Of a stretch of 64,000 nt of DNA, positions 9,647 to 20,600 are shown piece by piece. Numbering within the stretch: position 1 is the stretch's first letter; every line of letters starts with the position of its first letter. Origin of the DNA: Pseudomonas lactis (lineage in GTDB: Bacteria; Pseudomonadota; Gammaproteobacteria; Pseudomonadales; Pseudomonadaceae); assembly GCF_001439845.1 (NCBI RefSeq), contig NZ_JYLO01000004.1, forward strand, positions 62,001-126,000, in the 5' to 3' direction. The notes below the pieces were generated by a model. That model worked only from the letters and a program-made list of their open reading frames with translations, made no database searches and was not told the origin of the DNA. The position numbers and the translations under genes were made by a program.

Positions 9647-11044
9647 ATGAGCGTGGGTTATTTCATTGGCAAAGGTGACAAGACCACCTGCGGCGGCGAA
9701 GTGCTGGACGGTGATGACAGAGTCAACATGTATGGCCTGCTCCATGCCCGTGCAGGGGATCGGGTCAGTTGCGGGAAAGATGGGCAAATCTATCGGATCG
9801 TCGGAGGTATTCATTTCATTCACAGTCATGGCCGGCTTACTGCCGGTACGCTGGATAGCCACAGTGACTGCCCCTGTAAAGCTCGGCTGATCCCTTCGGT
9901 TCACAAGGCTACGTATAGGAGCCGAAACGCAGCCCTGCCAACCACCACCGCGGAAACGGCGAACAGCACCCCAGTGGCGCGTTCTCAGCCTACCTACACC
10001 CCTTCAAGCAATGGGGCTGCGAATGTCTTTAACGGTGTGATGGGCCAGGAGCCAGGTTTTTACATCGTGCCCAAAAGCATGAGTCGCGAAGCGCTGGAAG
10101 CCATACTTTTTCCAGCGCTCGACACGGCTGTAATGCGCAAGTTTCAAGCACTGAATCCCAATACGAGCCACGTCAAAGCCGGCTCGATGATCGTGCTCAG
10201 CGATCCGAACAACACCTCCTGCACCTATCAGGAAGCGCAACTGATGCAGGCTGCACAACACGTCAGCGCATCTCTGGAGGAGCTGACGCCGGACGAGGCT
10301 GACTTTCTCTATCGCCACGGTGCCGAGATCGCTGGATTTATCGGCCATACCTCAACCTGGCTCGGCGTCAGCGCTGTGGTGATGGAAACGCACCTGAACA
10401 ACCTGCGCGACACCCTCCAAGCAATCGAACGTTTACATCAAGACAATTATCGCCAACACGGCCACCTCAAGTCGTCGCAGTTCTTCACCGATCGCCAGCG
10501 CCTCATGAGCCAGCTGGATGCCCACCTGCTCAACTCCACGCGCTTACGTGGCCAAACCACCCTGGGCGACCATCCCAAGTTAAAAACAGCCCTGGGCATT
10601 TCCAGTCGCAGCCTGGTGCATCACTGGGACAAAGCGGGTGGGCCTGGGCAGATTCCGGGGTATACCGCGCATGTGGAAGCGACGAGCCGGGCTGCCAAGT
10701 ATATGAAGGCGGGTGGTTATATTGGGATTGGGCTGGGCGGTGTGTCGTCGTTGTTGGCTATTCAACAGGTCTGTAATGGGGATTCTGGTGCAGCTTGCGA
10801 GAAGATCAAGTTCACTGAATTAGGGAAGCTCGGCCTATCCAGTGCTCTTGGCGCATTTAGTGGATGGGCGGCTGGAGCTGCCAGTGGCTCAGTCTGCATG
10901 GCGATCGGCGTGGCTACAGGTGGTATCGGAGGTGTTGTCTGTGTTGCGGCCTTAGTCGGCGCCGGAGCATGGGTGGGGACTACTGCCGGTGGCATGGGTG
11001 GCGAGTACATAGGCGAGCTGATTTACGAGGCAACACAACCATGA
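9647..11044 (+). CDS. PAAR-domain protein with C-terminal glycine-zipper membrane region, candidate type VI secretion effector
   Basis: The protein has 465 residues and starts at an ATG with AAAGGG upstream. Residues 1-90 have the PAAR pattern of the DUF4150-like group: it opens with GKGDKTTCGG, and a SDCPCKARLIPS segment closes the domain. PAAR proteins cap the VgrG spike of type VI secretion systems and carry toxins. Residues about 135-183 resemble a LysM-like fold. The middle (about 200-340) is helical with no recognised fold. Residues about 358-460 are very rich in Gly/Ala and hydrophobic, with repeated small-residue spacing, suggesting membrane insertion or pore formation. The next gene overlaps it by four bases and encodes a small membrane protein, the usual arrangement for an effector and its immunity protein. 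No VgrG, Hcp or adaptor gene lies nearby, so delivery would depend on a system elsewhere. The toxin mechanism is inference. Confidence 0.8.
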   Translation: MSVGYFIGKGDKTTCGGEVLDGDDRVNMYGLLHARAGDRVSCGKDGQIYRIVGGIHFIHSHGRLTAGTLDSHSDCPCKARLIPSVHKATYRSRNAALPTTTAETANSTPVARSQPTYTPSSNGAANVFNGVMGQEPGFYIVPKSMSREALEAILFPALDTAVMRKFQALNPNTSHVKAGSMIVLSDPNNTSCTYQEAQLMQAAQHVSASLEELTPDEADFLYRHGAEIAGFIGHTSTWLGVSAVVMETHLNNLRDTLQAIERLHQDNYRQHGHLKSSQFFTDRQRLMSQLDAHLLNSTRLRGQTTLGDHPKLKTALGISSRSLVHHWDKAGGPGQIPGYTAHVEATSRAAKYMKAGGYIGIGLGGVSSLLAIQQVCNGDSGAACEKIKFTELGKLGLSSALGAFSGWAAGAASGSVCMAIGVATGGIGGVVCVAALVGAGAWVGTTAGGMGGEYIGELIYEATQP

Positions 11045-11430
11045 CCAGCATCGATACCTGGCCAAGATGGCTGGCGATTATTGTCGCGGGAGGTCCCGGC
11101 TTTCTCTCCGTAGTCGGTCTTGGCTACAGCCTGTATATGACCCATCGTCATTTGGATGCCATCAAGGAAGCCTTAAAAAACAGTCGCTATATTTACATCT
11201 GGGGAAGTAGTTTGGGGAAACGCGGGTTGATTTGGTCCCTGCTGGAAATGTCAAAAATAGCCGGAATGGTGATGTGGCCGAAGGCTTCTATTCTAAATGG
11301 GGAGTTGAGCCCAATTGATCTTCAAAACTTCCCCCCTTACTTGAAACGACATCTGACCACCCTTACGGCGATGGCCTTCACGGCCCTCACATGGGGAATA
11401 GCTGCAGCTATTCTGGTGAAGTTCAGGTAA
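11041..11430 (+). CDS. Small two-helix membrane protein, candidate immunity protein for the PAAR effector
   Basis: The protein has 129 residues and starts at the ATG that overlaps the PAAR gene stop as ATGA, implying translational coupling. A longer frame opens upstream but lies inside the PAAR gene, so this start is preferred. Two hydrophobic segments are visible: residues about 11-31 (LAIIVAGGPGFLSVVGLGYSL) and about 107-126 near the C terminus, separated by a basic, amphipathic loop. No enzymatic motif is seen. Immunity proteins to pore-forming type VI effectors are typically small inner-membrane proteins encoded directly downstream of the toxin, which is the basis for the call. No homologue is recognised from memory. 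Confidence 0.65.
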   Translation: MTSIDTWPRWLAIIVAGGPGFLSVVGLGYSLYMTHRHLDAIKEALKNSRYIYIWGSSLGKRGLIWSLLEMSKIAGMVMWPKASILNGELSPIDLQNFPPYLKRHLTTLTAMAFTALTWGIAAAILVKFR

Positions 11431-11484
11431 CCCCAACGGACCTCCCCCGAGGCCCCACATCAACACAGCCAAGTGCAATCTCCC

Positions 11485-11582
11485 GTAGGAGCGAGCTTGC
11501 TCGCGAAAAACTCACAGGCGCCGCGTTTAATCAGGATGCCGGCGTTATCGTTGAGGTTTTTCGCGAGCGAGCTCGCTCCTAC
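11485..11582. repeat. REP pair (inverted, REPIN-like), unit A
   Basis: Two inverted copies of the GTAGGAGCGAGCTTGCTCGCG motif flank an asymmetric core of about 55 bases. The core carries CGTTATCG and GCGCCGCG words shared with the other pairs in this window. It sits between the convergent effector/immunity pair and the autotransporter. Confidence 0.9.
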
Positions 11583-11589
11583 ATGGGGC

Positions 11590-11614
11590 AAAAAAAACCG
11601 CCCTTGCGGGCGGT
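11590..11614 (-). terminator. Rho-independent terminator of the autotransporter gene
   Basis: On the minus strand a 7-bp stem ACCGCCC/GGGCGGT with loop GCAA is followed by eight T residues. It begins about 20 bases after the autotransporter stop codon. Confidence 0.9.
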
Positions 11615-11634
11615 TCAAGAAAACTCGGCCTTGA

Positions 11635-14600
11635 TCAGAAACCGAGGGAGAAACTCACCGTCACCGCGTGGTCCTTGTCGTTGCGCGAGAGTTGGCCGGA
11701 ATAGCCCAGGCCCAGTCTGCCGTTCTGGCTGATCTGGTAATCCAGGCCCGCTTCCACCACCGCACTGTCCTTGGCAATCGGCACACCCTGGGTGCTGAAC
11801 GAGCCACCGCCATTGATAAAACTCAGGTCGGCGTCGGGCTTGGTGTCACCGAAGGCATGGCGCCAGCCGATGCTGCCCCGTGGGGTGATTTTCGAGCCGT
11901 TGCCCAGGGTGATGGTCTGGCCAATGCGCACGCCCAAGGTCGAGTAGGTGATGTCCTGGTCGGCATCGCCACGCAGGGCTGCCGAGCCGCCTTTTTCCTT
12001 GATCGTGTCGCTGTCGTAGTTGACGTAGGCCTGGCCGGCGAACGGTTCCAGGGCTACGGTAGGGGTTTGAATGGTGTAGCCGACTTCACCGAATACTTGC
12101 GCACTGCGTGCCTTGTAGTCGGCTTTGAGGCGTTGGCCCTCGCCGCCGACGGCCACGTTGCGTTTGCTTTCGACGTCATGCCAGCTGTACGCCACGCCCA
12201 TGCGTGCGGCGAAGGCTTCTTGCTGGTAGGCGGTGTAGGCCATCAGGTGGTAGCTGTCCACATCGGCGCTGGAGTTGCGGCGCTTGGCGTCCAGGTCGCT
12301 GCGGGTGTAGCCGGCGGCCACGCCCACGCGCCAGGCGTCATCCACCTGCTTATCGGTACCGAGCAGGAAGCCGCTGAGGTTACGGTCCAGCTTGGCGCTG
12401 TTGCTGTCACCGCCCATATGGCCCCAGGTGCCGAGCACGCGCATCCAACCGACCATCTCGCCGTGGCAACCGGCGCTGCTCAGGTGGTTCTCGCTGGGTG
12501 CCAGGGCATTGCGCGGGTCGTCCTCGCGGTAGCAACCGGGTTGGCGCAGGCGCTCGTTGACCGCGTCACGCACATAACGCGAATCTTCAAGCATGGCGCT
12601 GGCGGTGCTGGCGTGGATTTCGCCGGACAAGCTGTCGAAGGCCGCACGTGCCGCCGCTGCATCACCGTTAAGCAGTGCATTTTGCACCGCTGCGCCACCG
12701 ACTGCGGTACCTGTGCCCAACGCCGCCGCCACGCCGCGTTGGTTACCGGTGGCCGCCACGCTGGCGTAGCTGACGTTGTTGCGGCTGACCGCCAGGGCCA
12801 CTTGGGTTGGGCTGTAGTTCAACGCGGTCGTGAGGAACGCCAGGTTCTCCAGGTTGGTGGTGGCAAAGGTGCCGTTGACCGCGCCGGCTGTCAGCAGGGT
12901 GTAGGTGGTGGCGCCGGCATAGGGAGCCAGGTTGACCACATTCAAGGTACCGCCCAGGTTGGCGGTGCCGCCCACGGCCAGGGAGCCGGTGGTGGATGGG
13001 GTGATCACCAGGTTCAGCGCACCGGTGCTGGCGTTGGTGAAGTTGCCGGCCACGGTCAGCTTGCCACCGTCGGGCGTCACCGAGCCGTTGTTGACCAGCG
13101 AACCGACACTGCCGTTACCGGTCAGCCCCGCACCGTTGGCCACAGTGACTTGGCCGCCAAGCACCGCGCCTGGGTTGGCCGCGTTACCCACTTGCAACAC
13201 GCCCTCTTCCACTGCCACGGTGCCGCTGAACGGCTGGTTGCCGGTCAGCAACAGCGCGCCTGCGCCTTGCTTGATCAGCGCACCCGTGCCGCTCAAGGTA
13301 CCGCTGAACTGGCCATTGGTGCGTTGGGCGAACAACAACCGCGCGTTGTTGAGGATCCTGCCACGCAGGCTGGTGGTGGTGCCCGCCAGCGTACCGCCAC
13401 TGACGGTGGTGCCGCCGGTGTAGGTATTGGCGCCAGTCAGCAGCAAGGTGCCCGCATCCAGCTTGTTGATGCCGCCGGTTCCCACCAGCGGTGCATCAAT
13501 CTGAGCGGTCACGCCGGAATTGACCCGCACCGGCGCCAGGCTGCCATCCGCCGCATTGGTCGGGCTCAAGCTGCCGCCTGCGCCGGCGACCAGCGTGTAG
13601 CCGGCGTCCAGCACTTGCAGGCCAGTGAAGCCTTGGTTGCCGACCACGGTCACGGTGCCGCCCTGCCCGCCAAATACCGCGAACTGATTGGTGGACGCCT
13701 GCCCTTGGGTGCCGGTGGGGTCGGTCCAGTTGGTGCCTGGGCCCCAGGTACCGCTGCCGCCGCTGATGCTGCCATCAGGGTTGGTGGTGCCGCCGTTCCA
13801 GAACTGGATCTGCCCTGGGGTGGTTTGCACCACCAGGTTGAGCTGGTTGGCCAGCGCCGTTTGCAGGCTCAGGTTACCCAGTGCCACCGGCAAGGTGCCA
13901 AAGGTGAGGCCGTTATCGGTCAAGCTGCCGCCGTAGCGGAACAGTTGATACACGCCGACGCCGAAGCCGCCGGTATCGCTGACGTTGAGGGTGCCGTCCA
14001 GGGTCAGGTTGCCCGCCACGTTCACCGCTGTACTGGAGGCACCCGGCGCACCGAGGGCGAAGTCCAGGGTGGTGCCCGATGACAAGGCCAGCGAACCCAC
14101 CGACAGCGGCGTCGCGGCACCGGCCTTGAGCACCGAGCCGTCAGCCATGTTCACCGCACCGCCCAGGGTACCGCTGCCGCCGAGGGTCGCGCCGCTGGCA
14201 ACTTGCACCGCGGCGCTGTTCAAGGTGCCGTTGACCAGCAGGCTGCCGGTGTTGACGTTGGTGTTGCCGGTAAAGGTGTTGTTGCCGCTGAGCAACAATG
14301 CGCCGGTGCCGGTTTTGTTCAACACGCCGGTACCGGTGAGGTTGCCGGTGTAGGTGCCGTCGCTGGCTTGCTCAAAGGTCAATGCCGCGTTGTTGGCGAT
14401 AGCGCCTTGCAGGCTGGTGGTGTTGCCGGTGGTGCTGCCGCCGTTGAGCGTGGTGCCGCCGCTGTAGGTGTTGGCAGCGGTCAGCAACAAGGCGCCGTTG
14501 CCATTTTTCACCAGGCTGCCGCTGCCGCTGACCACGCCGTTGAGGGCCAGGTCGTGGCTGCCGGCCAGGGTCAGCGGGCCGCCCAGGTTGAGGGCATTGG

Positions 14601-17600
14601 TCAGTTGCAGGTCGGTGCTGCCATCCAGTTGCGCCGCGCCGCCCACCGTCAATGCTCCACTGCCCAGGGCAGCATTATTGCCGAGGATCAATTGACCGGC
14701 GTTCAGGCCAGTGCCGCCGCTGTAGCTGTTGACGCCATTAAGCGTCAGCGCGGCGGCACCGTTTTTCACCAGGCTGCCGCTGCCGCTGACGCCACCATTG
14801 AGGGCCAGCGCGTTGCTGCCACCCACCGTCAACGCACCGTTGAGCACGGCCGCATTGGCCAGGCTGACCGCCGCGTTGCTGTCCAGGGTGGTACCACCGG
14901 CCGCCGTCAGGACGCCTGTGCCCAGGGCACTGTTATTGCCCACCACCAGGGTGCCGCCATTGAGCGCGGTACCGCCGGTGTAGCCATTGCTGCCGTTGAG
15001 CACCAGGGTGCCGCTGTCGAGCTTGGCCAGGGTGCCGGCGCCGTTGAGGGTTACGCCCAGGGTCGCGGTAGCGTTCGGGTCGACGCGCACCGAGGTGTTG
15101 CCGGTGCCGCCATTGACCAGGTTGAGCACCCCCGCCGTGCCGGAGCCCAGGGTGTAGCCATCGGTGACGAACTGCATGCCGGTGATGTTCTGCGTGCCAT
15201 CCACCGTCACGTTGCCTGCCACGCCTTGGAACACCGCGAAGCTGTTGACCCAGCCCTGGTTGAGGGTGCCGTCGACATTGGTCCAGTTGGTATTGCCGGC
15301 GTTCCAGGTGCCGTTGCCGCCGTCAATCGCGCCGTTGCCGATCAGGCTGTTGCCATCCCAGAACTGCACGGTGGTGTTGGGCGCAGTCACCAGCAGGTTG
15401 ACCTTGTTGGTGATCGCGGTCTGCACTTGCAGGTCGCCCGGCACCACGCTGCCTGGCAGTGTGCCCAGAACCAGGCCGTTATCGGTCAAGGCCCCGGTGT
15501 AGTTGATGAGGTTGTAGATGCCACTGCCAAAGCCGCCGATATCGGTGACATTGAGGTTGCCGTCCAGGGTCAGATTGCCGCCGACATTCAGCAGGCCTGT
15601 GCCGCCACCCAGCACTGGGGTGCCGAGACCGACATCCAGGTTCGAGTTGCCGCCCAGCACCAACGAGCCCACCGACAACGTGCTGCCGGAGGCCAGGCCG
15701 ATGTGCCCACCGTCGGCCACGGTCACCGCGCCGGCCAATGAACCGCTGCCGGCCAGGGTCGCGCCGCTGCTCACTGCCACCGTGCCGCTGGCCAGGGAAC
15801 CGGTGACATTCAAGGTACCGCCGTTGACGTTGGCCGCACCGCTGATGGCGTTGGTACCGCTCAGGTTGAGCACCCCGCTGCCGTTTTTATCCAGGTTGCC
15901 GGCACCGTTCAGCGCGCCGCCAAAGCTGTTATCCAGGTTGCTGCCACCCACCGCCAGCGTGTTGCCGCCAGCCACCTGTACCACGCCGTCGCCGGCCAGG
16001 CTGTTGAGGTTGGCATTGCCACCCAGGTTGAGACTGGCGCCGCTGCCGACAGTGACGCCGGAGGTGGTGCCCAGTGCACCATTACCCGTCGTGGTCACGC
16101 TGCCCGCCGCCACGGTCAGCGGGCCGCTGAAGCTGTTGTTGCCGGTCAGCAGCAGGTCCGCCGCGCCATTTTTGATCAGCGCCGCATTGCCAGCGAGCAC
16201 ACCGGCCAGGGTCAGGTTGTTGCTACCAGCGATAGTGAGGTCGCCATTGAGATTGACCGCATTGGCCAGCACCAGCGGCGTGCTGTTGGCCAGGGTCGCC
16301 GTACCGCCGACGGTCAACGCGCCCGAGCCCAGGGCTGTGGTGCTGCCGAGGGTCAGCGTGCCGGCACTGAGCGCCGTGCCGCCGCTGTAGGTGTTGGCGC
16401 CGTTGAGCGTCAGGTTGGCGCCACCGGCCTTGATCAACGAACCACTGCCGTCCACTACACCGTTGAGGCTCAGATCGTTGCTGCCGCCGACGGTGAGCGC
16501 GGCATTCAGGCTGGTGTTATTGGCCAGGGCCAACGCCGTGTTGGTGTCCAGGGTAGTTGCCCCATTGACCGCCAAGGCACCGCTGCCCAAGGCCGACGCA
16601 TTGCCCAGGGTCAGGGAGCCGGCATTCAATTGCGTGCCGCCCAGGTAGGCGTTGGCGCCGTTGAGCGTGAGGTTGCCCGCGCCGGTTTTGGTCAGCCCAC
16701 CGCTACCGCTGACCAGGCCGTTCAGGCTCAGGTCGGCGGTGCCCAGAATGCCCAGGTTGCCGGCCAGATTGACCGTGTTGGCCAGGGCGACCGCCGTGCT
16801 GCTGTCGAGGGTGGTGCCAGCGGCCGCGTTCAGAGCGCCACTGCCCAGGGCCGTGTTGGAGGCCAGGATCAGGCCGCCTGCGTTGAGTGCGGTTGGGCCG
16901 GCATAGGTGTTGTTGCCACTGAGGGTCAGGTTGGCGATGCCATTCTTGATCAGGCTGCCCGTGCCCGCCACGGTGCCGGCCAGGGTCAGGGCGTTGCTGC
17001 CGCCGAGGGTGAGGCTGCCGTTGACGTTGAGCGCATTGGCCAGACTGACCGCGGTGTTGCTGTCCAGGGTGGTGCCGTTGGCGGTGGTCAAGAGGCCGCT
17101 GCCCAGGGCACTGTTACTGCCGACCACCAGGGTGCCGCCATCCAGGGCGGTGCCGCCGGTGTAGCTGTTGGCACCGTTAAGCACCAGGGTACCGGTGTCG
17201 AGCTTGGCCAGAGTGCCGCCGCCGTTAAGCGCGACGCCCAGGGTGGCGGTGACGCCGGGATCGACACGTACGGCGGTGTTGCCACCCACACCATTGAACA
17301 GGGTCAAGGCGCCCGCTGCGCCGCCCGCCAGGGTGTAGCCATCCGTGACGAACTGCAAACCGGTGACGGCTTGCGCGCCGTCAACCGTGACGGTGCCTGC
17401 CGAGCCTTGGAACACGGCAAAGCTGTTCGGGGTCCAGGCGGTGTTGAATGCGCCGTTGACGCCGGTCCATTGGCTGCCGCCTGCACTCCAGGTACCGTTG
17501 CCGCCGTCGATGGTGCCATTGCCCGTGGTTTGGCTGCCGTCCCAGAACTGCACGTTGGTGCTGCCGTTGACCAGCAGGTTAACCTGGTTGCCAACGGCGG

Positions 17601-20600
17601 TTTGCAGGTCCAGGTCGCTGGCCGGGATATTCACCGGAAGGCTGCCCAGCAGCAGGCCGTTGTTGGTCAGGCCACCGGTGTAGTCGATCAGGCGGTAGAT
17701 GCCCGCACCGAAGCCGCCGATATCCGTGACGTTCAACGTGCCATCCAGGGTCAGGTTGCCGTTGACCTGTACCAGCGCCGTGCCGCCAGTGGCGGGCGCG
17801 CCGAGGCCTGCATCCAGGTTGGAGTTGGCATTGAGCAGCAGCGAACCGGTGGTGAGGGTCGCGCCGGAATTGACGGCCAGGTGGCCGCCGTCGGCGATGG
17901 TCACGTTGCCCAACAAAGTACCGGTACCACCGAGGGTGGCACCACTGCCCACCGCCACATTGGCGCTGGCCAGGGAGCCATTGACGAGCAAGCTGCCGGC
18001 GTTGACCTGGGCGTCCCCGGTCACCACGCTGAGGCCGCCAAGGGTCAAGGCGCCTGTGCCGTCTTTGGCCAGGTCGCCGAGGCCTGCCACGATGCCGTCG
18101 AAGGTGCTGTCCAGATTATTGTTGCCGACGCTCAAGGTGCTGCCGGCGCCTACGGTGGCAATACCGGTACCCGTGAGGGCGCCCAGGCTGGCGCTGCCGC
18201 CCAGGTTCAAGGAGGTACCGCTCGCCAGGTTGACCCCGGCGCCGACACCCAGTGCACCATTGCCCAGCGTGGTGAGGCTGCCCGATTGCACATCGAACAG
18301 GCCGTTGAAGGTGTTAGTACCGGTGAGGCTCACATCCGCCGTGCCGGTTTTGACCAGGCTGCCGCTGCCGGCCAGCACGCCGGCCAGGGTCAGGTTATTG
18401 TTGAGACCGCCCACGGTCAGCCCAGCGTTGAGGTTGACCGCATTGGCCAATACCAGCGGTGTGCTGTTGGCCAGAGTGGCCGCGCCGTTTTCGTTCAAGG
18501 CGCCGGTACCCAGGGCCGCTGCCGTACCCAGGGTTAATGTACCGGCGTTGAGCGTGGTGCCGCCTTGAAAGGTGTTGACGCCATTGAGGGTCAGGTTGGC
18601 CGCGCCGTCTTTGCTCAGGCCAGCCGTGCCGGTGACCAGGCCACCCAGGGTCAGGTCGTTGCTGCCGGTGACGGCGAGGTTGGCGTCAAGCACGACGCCA
18701 TTGCCCACACTCAGCGCTGCCGTGTTATCCAGGGTCGCCGCGCCGCCAACGGTGAGGTTGCCCAGGCCAAGGGCGGTGGCGCTGCCCAAGGTCAGCGTAC
18801 CGGCGTTCAGGGTGGTGCCACCCAGGTAGGCGTTGGCGCCGCTGAGGATCAGATTGGCCGTGCCCTCCTTGGTCAGGCTGCCTGCACCGTTGATTGCGCC
18901 GCCGAGGGTCAGGTCAGCGGTGCCGCCGATGCCCAGGTTGCCCGCCAGATTGATCGCGTTGGTAGTGGTGACCGCCGTGCTCGCGTCCAAGGTGGTACCG
19001 CCTGCGGCATTCAACACGCCCGCGCCCAGCGCCGTATTGCTGGCCAGGATCAGCCCGCCTGCGTTCAAGGCCACAGGGCCCAGGAAGGTATTGGTGCCGC
19101 CGAGTGTCAGGCCTGCCGTGCCATTCTTGACCAGGCCACCGGTGCCGCTGATGGCGCCATTGAGCGCCAATGCGTTGCTGCCGCCGACCGTCAGGCTGCC
19201 GTTGAGTACCGCATCATTGCCCAGGGTTACAGAGGCGTTGCTATCCAGGGTGGTGCCCGCCGCAGCGGTCAGCGTGCCAGTGCCCAGCGCGGTGTTGCTG
19301 CCGACCACCACCGTACCGCCATTGAGCAAGGTGCCGCCGGTGTAGCTGTTGGCGCCATTGAGCACCAGCGTGCCGGTATCGAGTTTGTTCAGCACGCCCG
19401 CGCCGGTGATATCGACGCCGAGGGTGGCAGTCGCCAGTGGGTCGACGCGCGCGGCGAAGTTGCCGCTGCCGGTGCTCAACTGCCCACCGGTGCCATTGAC
19501 CAGGCTGTAGCCATCGGTGACGAATTGCAGACCGGTGATGGTTTGTACGCCATCCACGCTGACAGTGCCCGCAGCACCTTGGAACACCGCAAAGCCACCG
19601 CCCCAGGTCTGGTTGGAAAGGCCGTCGGCCGAGGTCCAGTTGGTGCCCCCCGCTGTCCAGGTGCCGTTGCCACCGTCAACAGTGCCGTTGGCAAGGGTGT
19701 TGCTGCCGTCCCAGAAACGAATATTCGGCGCCGCTACCACCAGGTTGACCTGGCTGCCCACTGAGGTCTGTACCAGCAGATCACCCAGCCCATAACCCAG
19801 CGGCACCGTGTTGACGTTCAATGCGCCGGTCAAGCCGCCGGTGTAGTTGATCAAGCGATACACACCAGCGCCGAAGCCACCGGCATCGCTCACATTGAGG
19901 TCGCCGGCCAGGTTCACGTTGCCACCGACATTCATCAGCGAGGTCAGCGACGGTGCGCCAAGGGCCACATCCAGACTGGCCCCGGCACTCATGTTCAGGC
20001 CGCCAGCCGACAAGGTCGTGCCACTGCCCAGCGCCAGGTGCCCGCCGCTATTGATATTCGCCGTACCCAATAGCGAGCCACTGCCGGTGAGGGTGCCGCC
20101 GCTATTCACGTTGACCAACGCGCTGCCCAGAGAACCATCGACATCCAGGGTACCCGCGTTGATCGCCGTGTTACCGGTGATGCCATTGATTCCGTTGAGC
20201 GTGAGGGTGCCGGTGCCGACCTTGATCAAGCCGCCAGCGCCGCTGAGATCACCGTCAAAGGTACTGCTGGTGCTGACGCCACCCACAGTGAGGTTCAAAC
20301 CGCCGCCGACTGCCACGCCACCCGCACCGCTGAGGCCGGCCAGGCTGGAATCGACGCCCAGGTTCAGCGCAGCGCCAGCGCTGACATCAACGCCGGAGGT
20401 GTTGCCCAATGCACCGGCGCTGCCGGTGGTGACGCTGCCGGAGACAATATTCAATGGCCCGGTAAAAGTGTTGCTGCCGCTCAAGGTCAGGTCAGCCAAG
20501 CCATTTTTGATCAGCGCACTGGCGCCGCTGAGCACGCCGCTGAGGTTCAGGTCATTGTTGCCCGCGAGCGTCAGGTCGCCATTCAAGGCAATCCCGTTGC

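Noticed and set aside
13801..19713. Regularly repeated DNA resembling a CRISPR or satellite array
   Set aside because: The repeats are in frame, degenerate and code for PATR-type beta-helix units; there are no short identical repeats with unique spacers.
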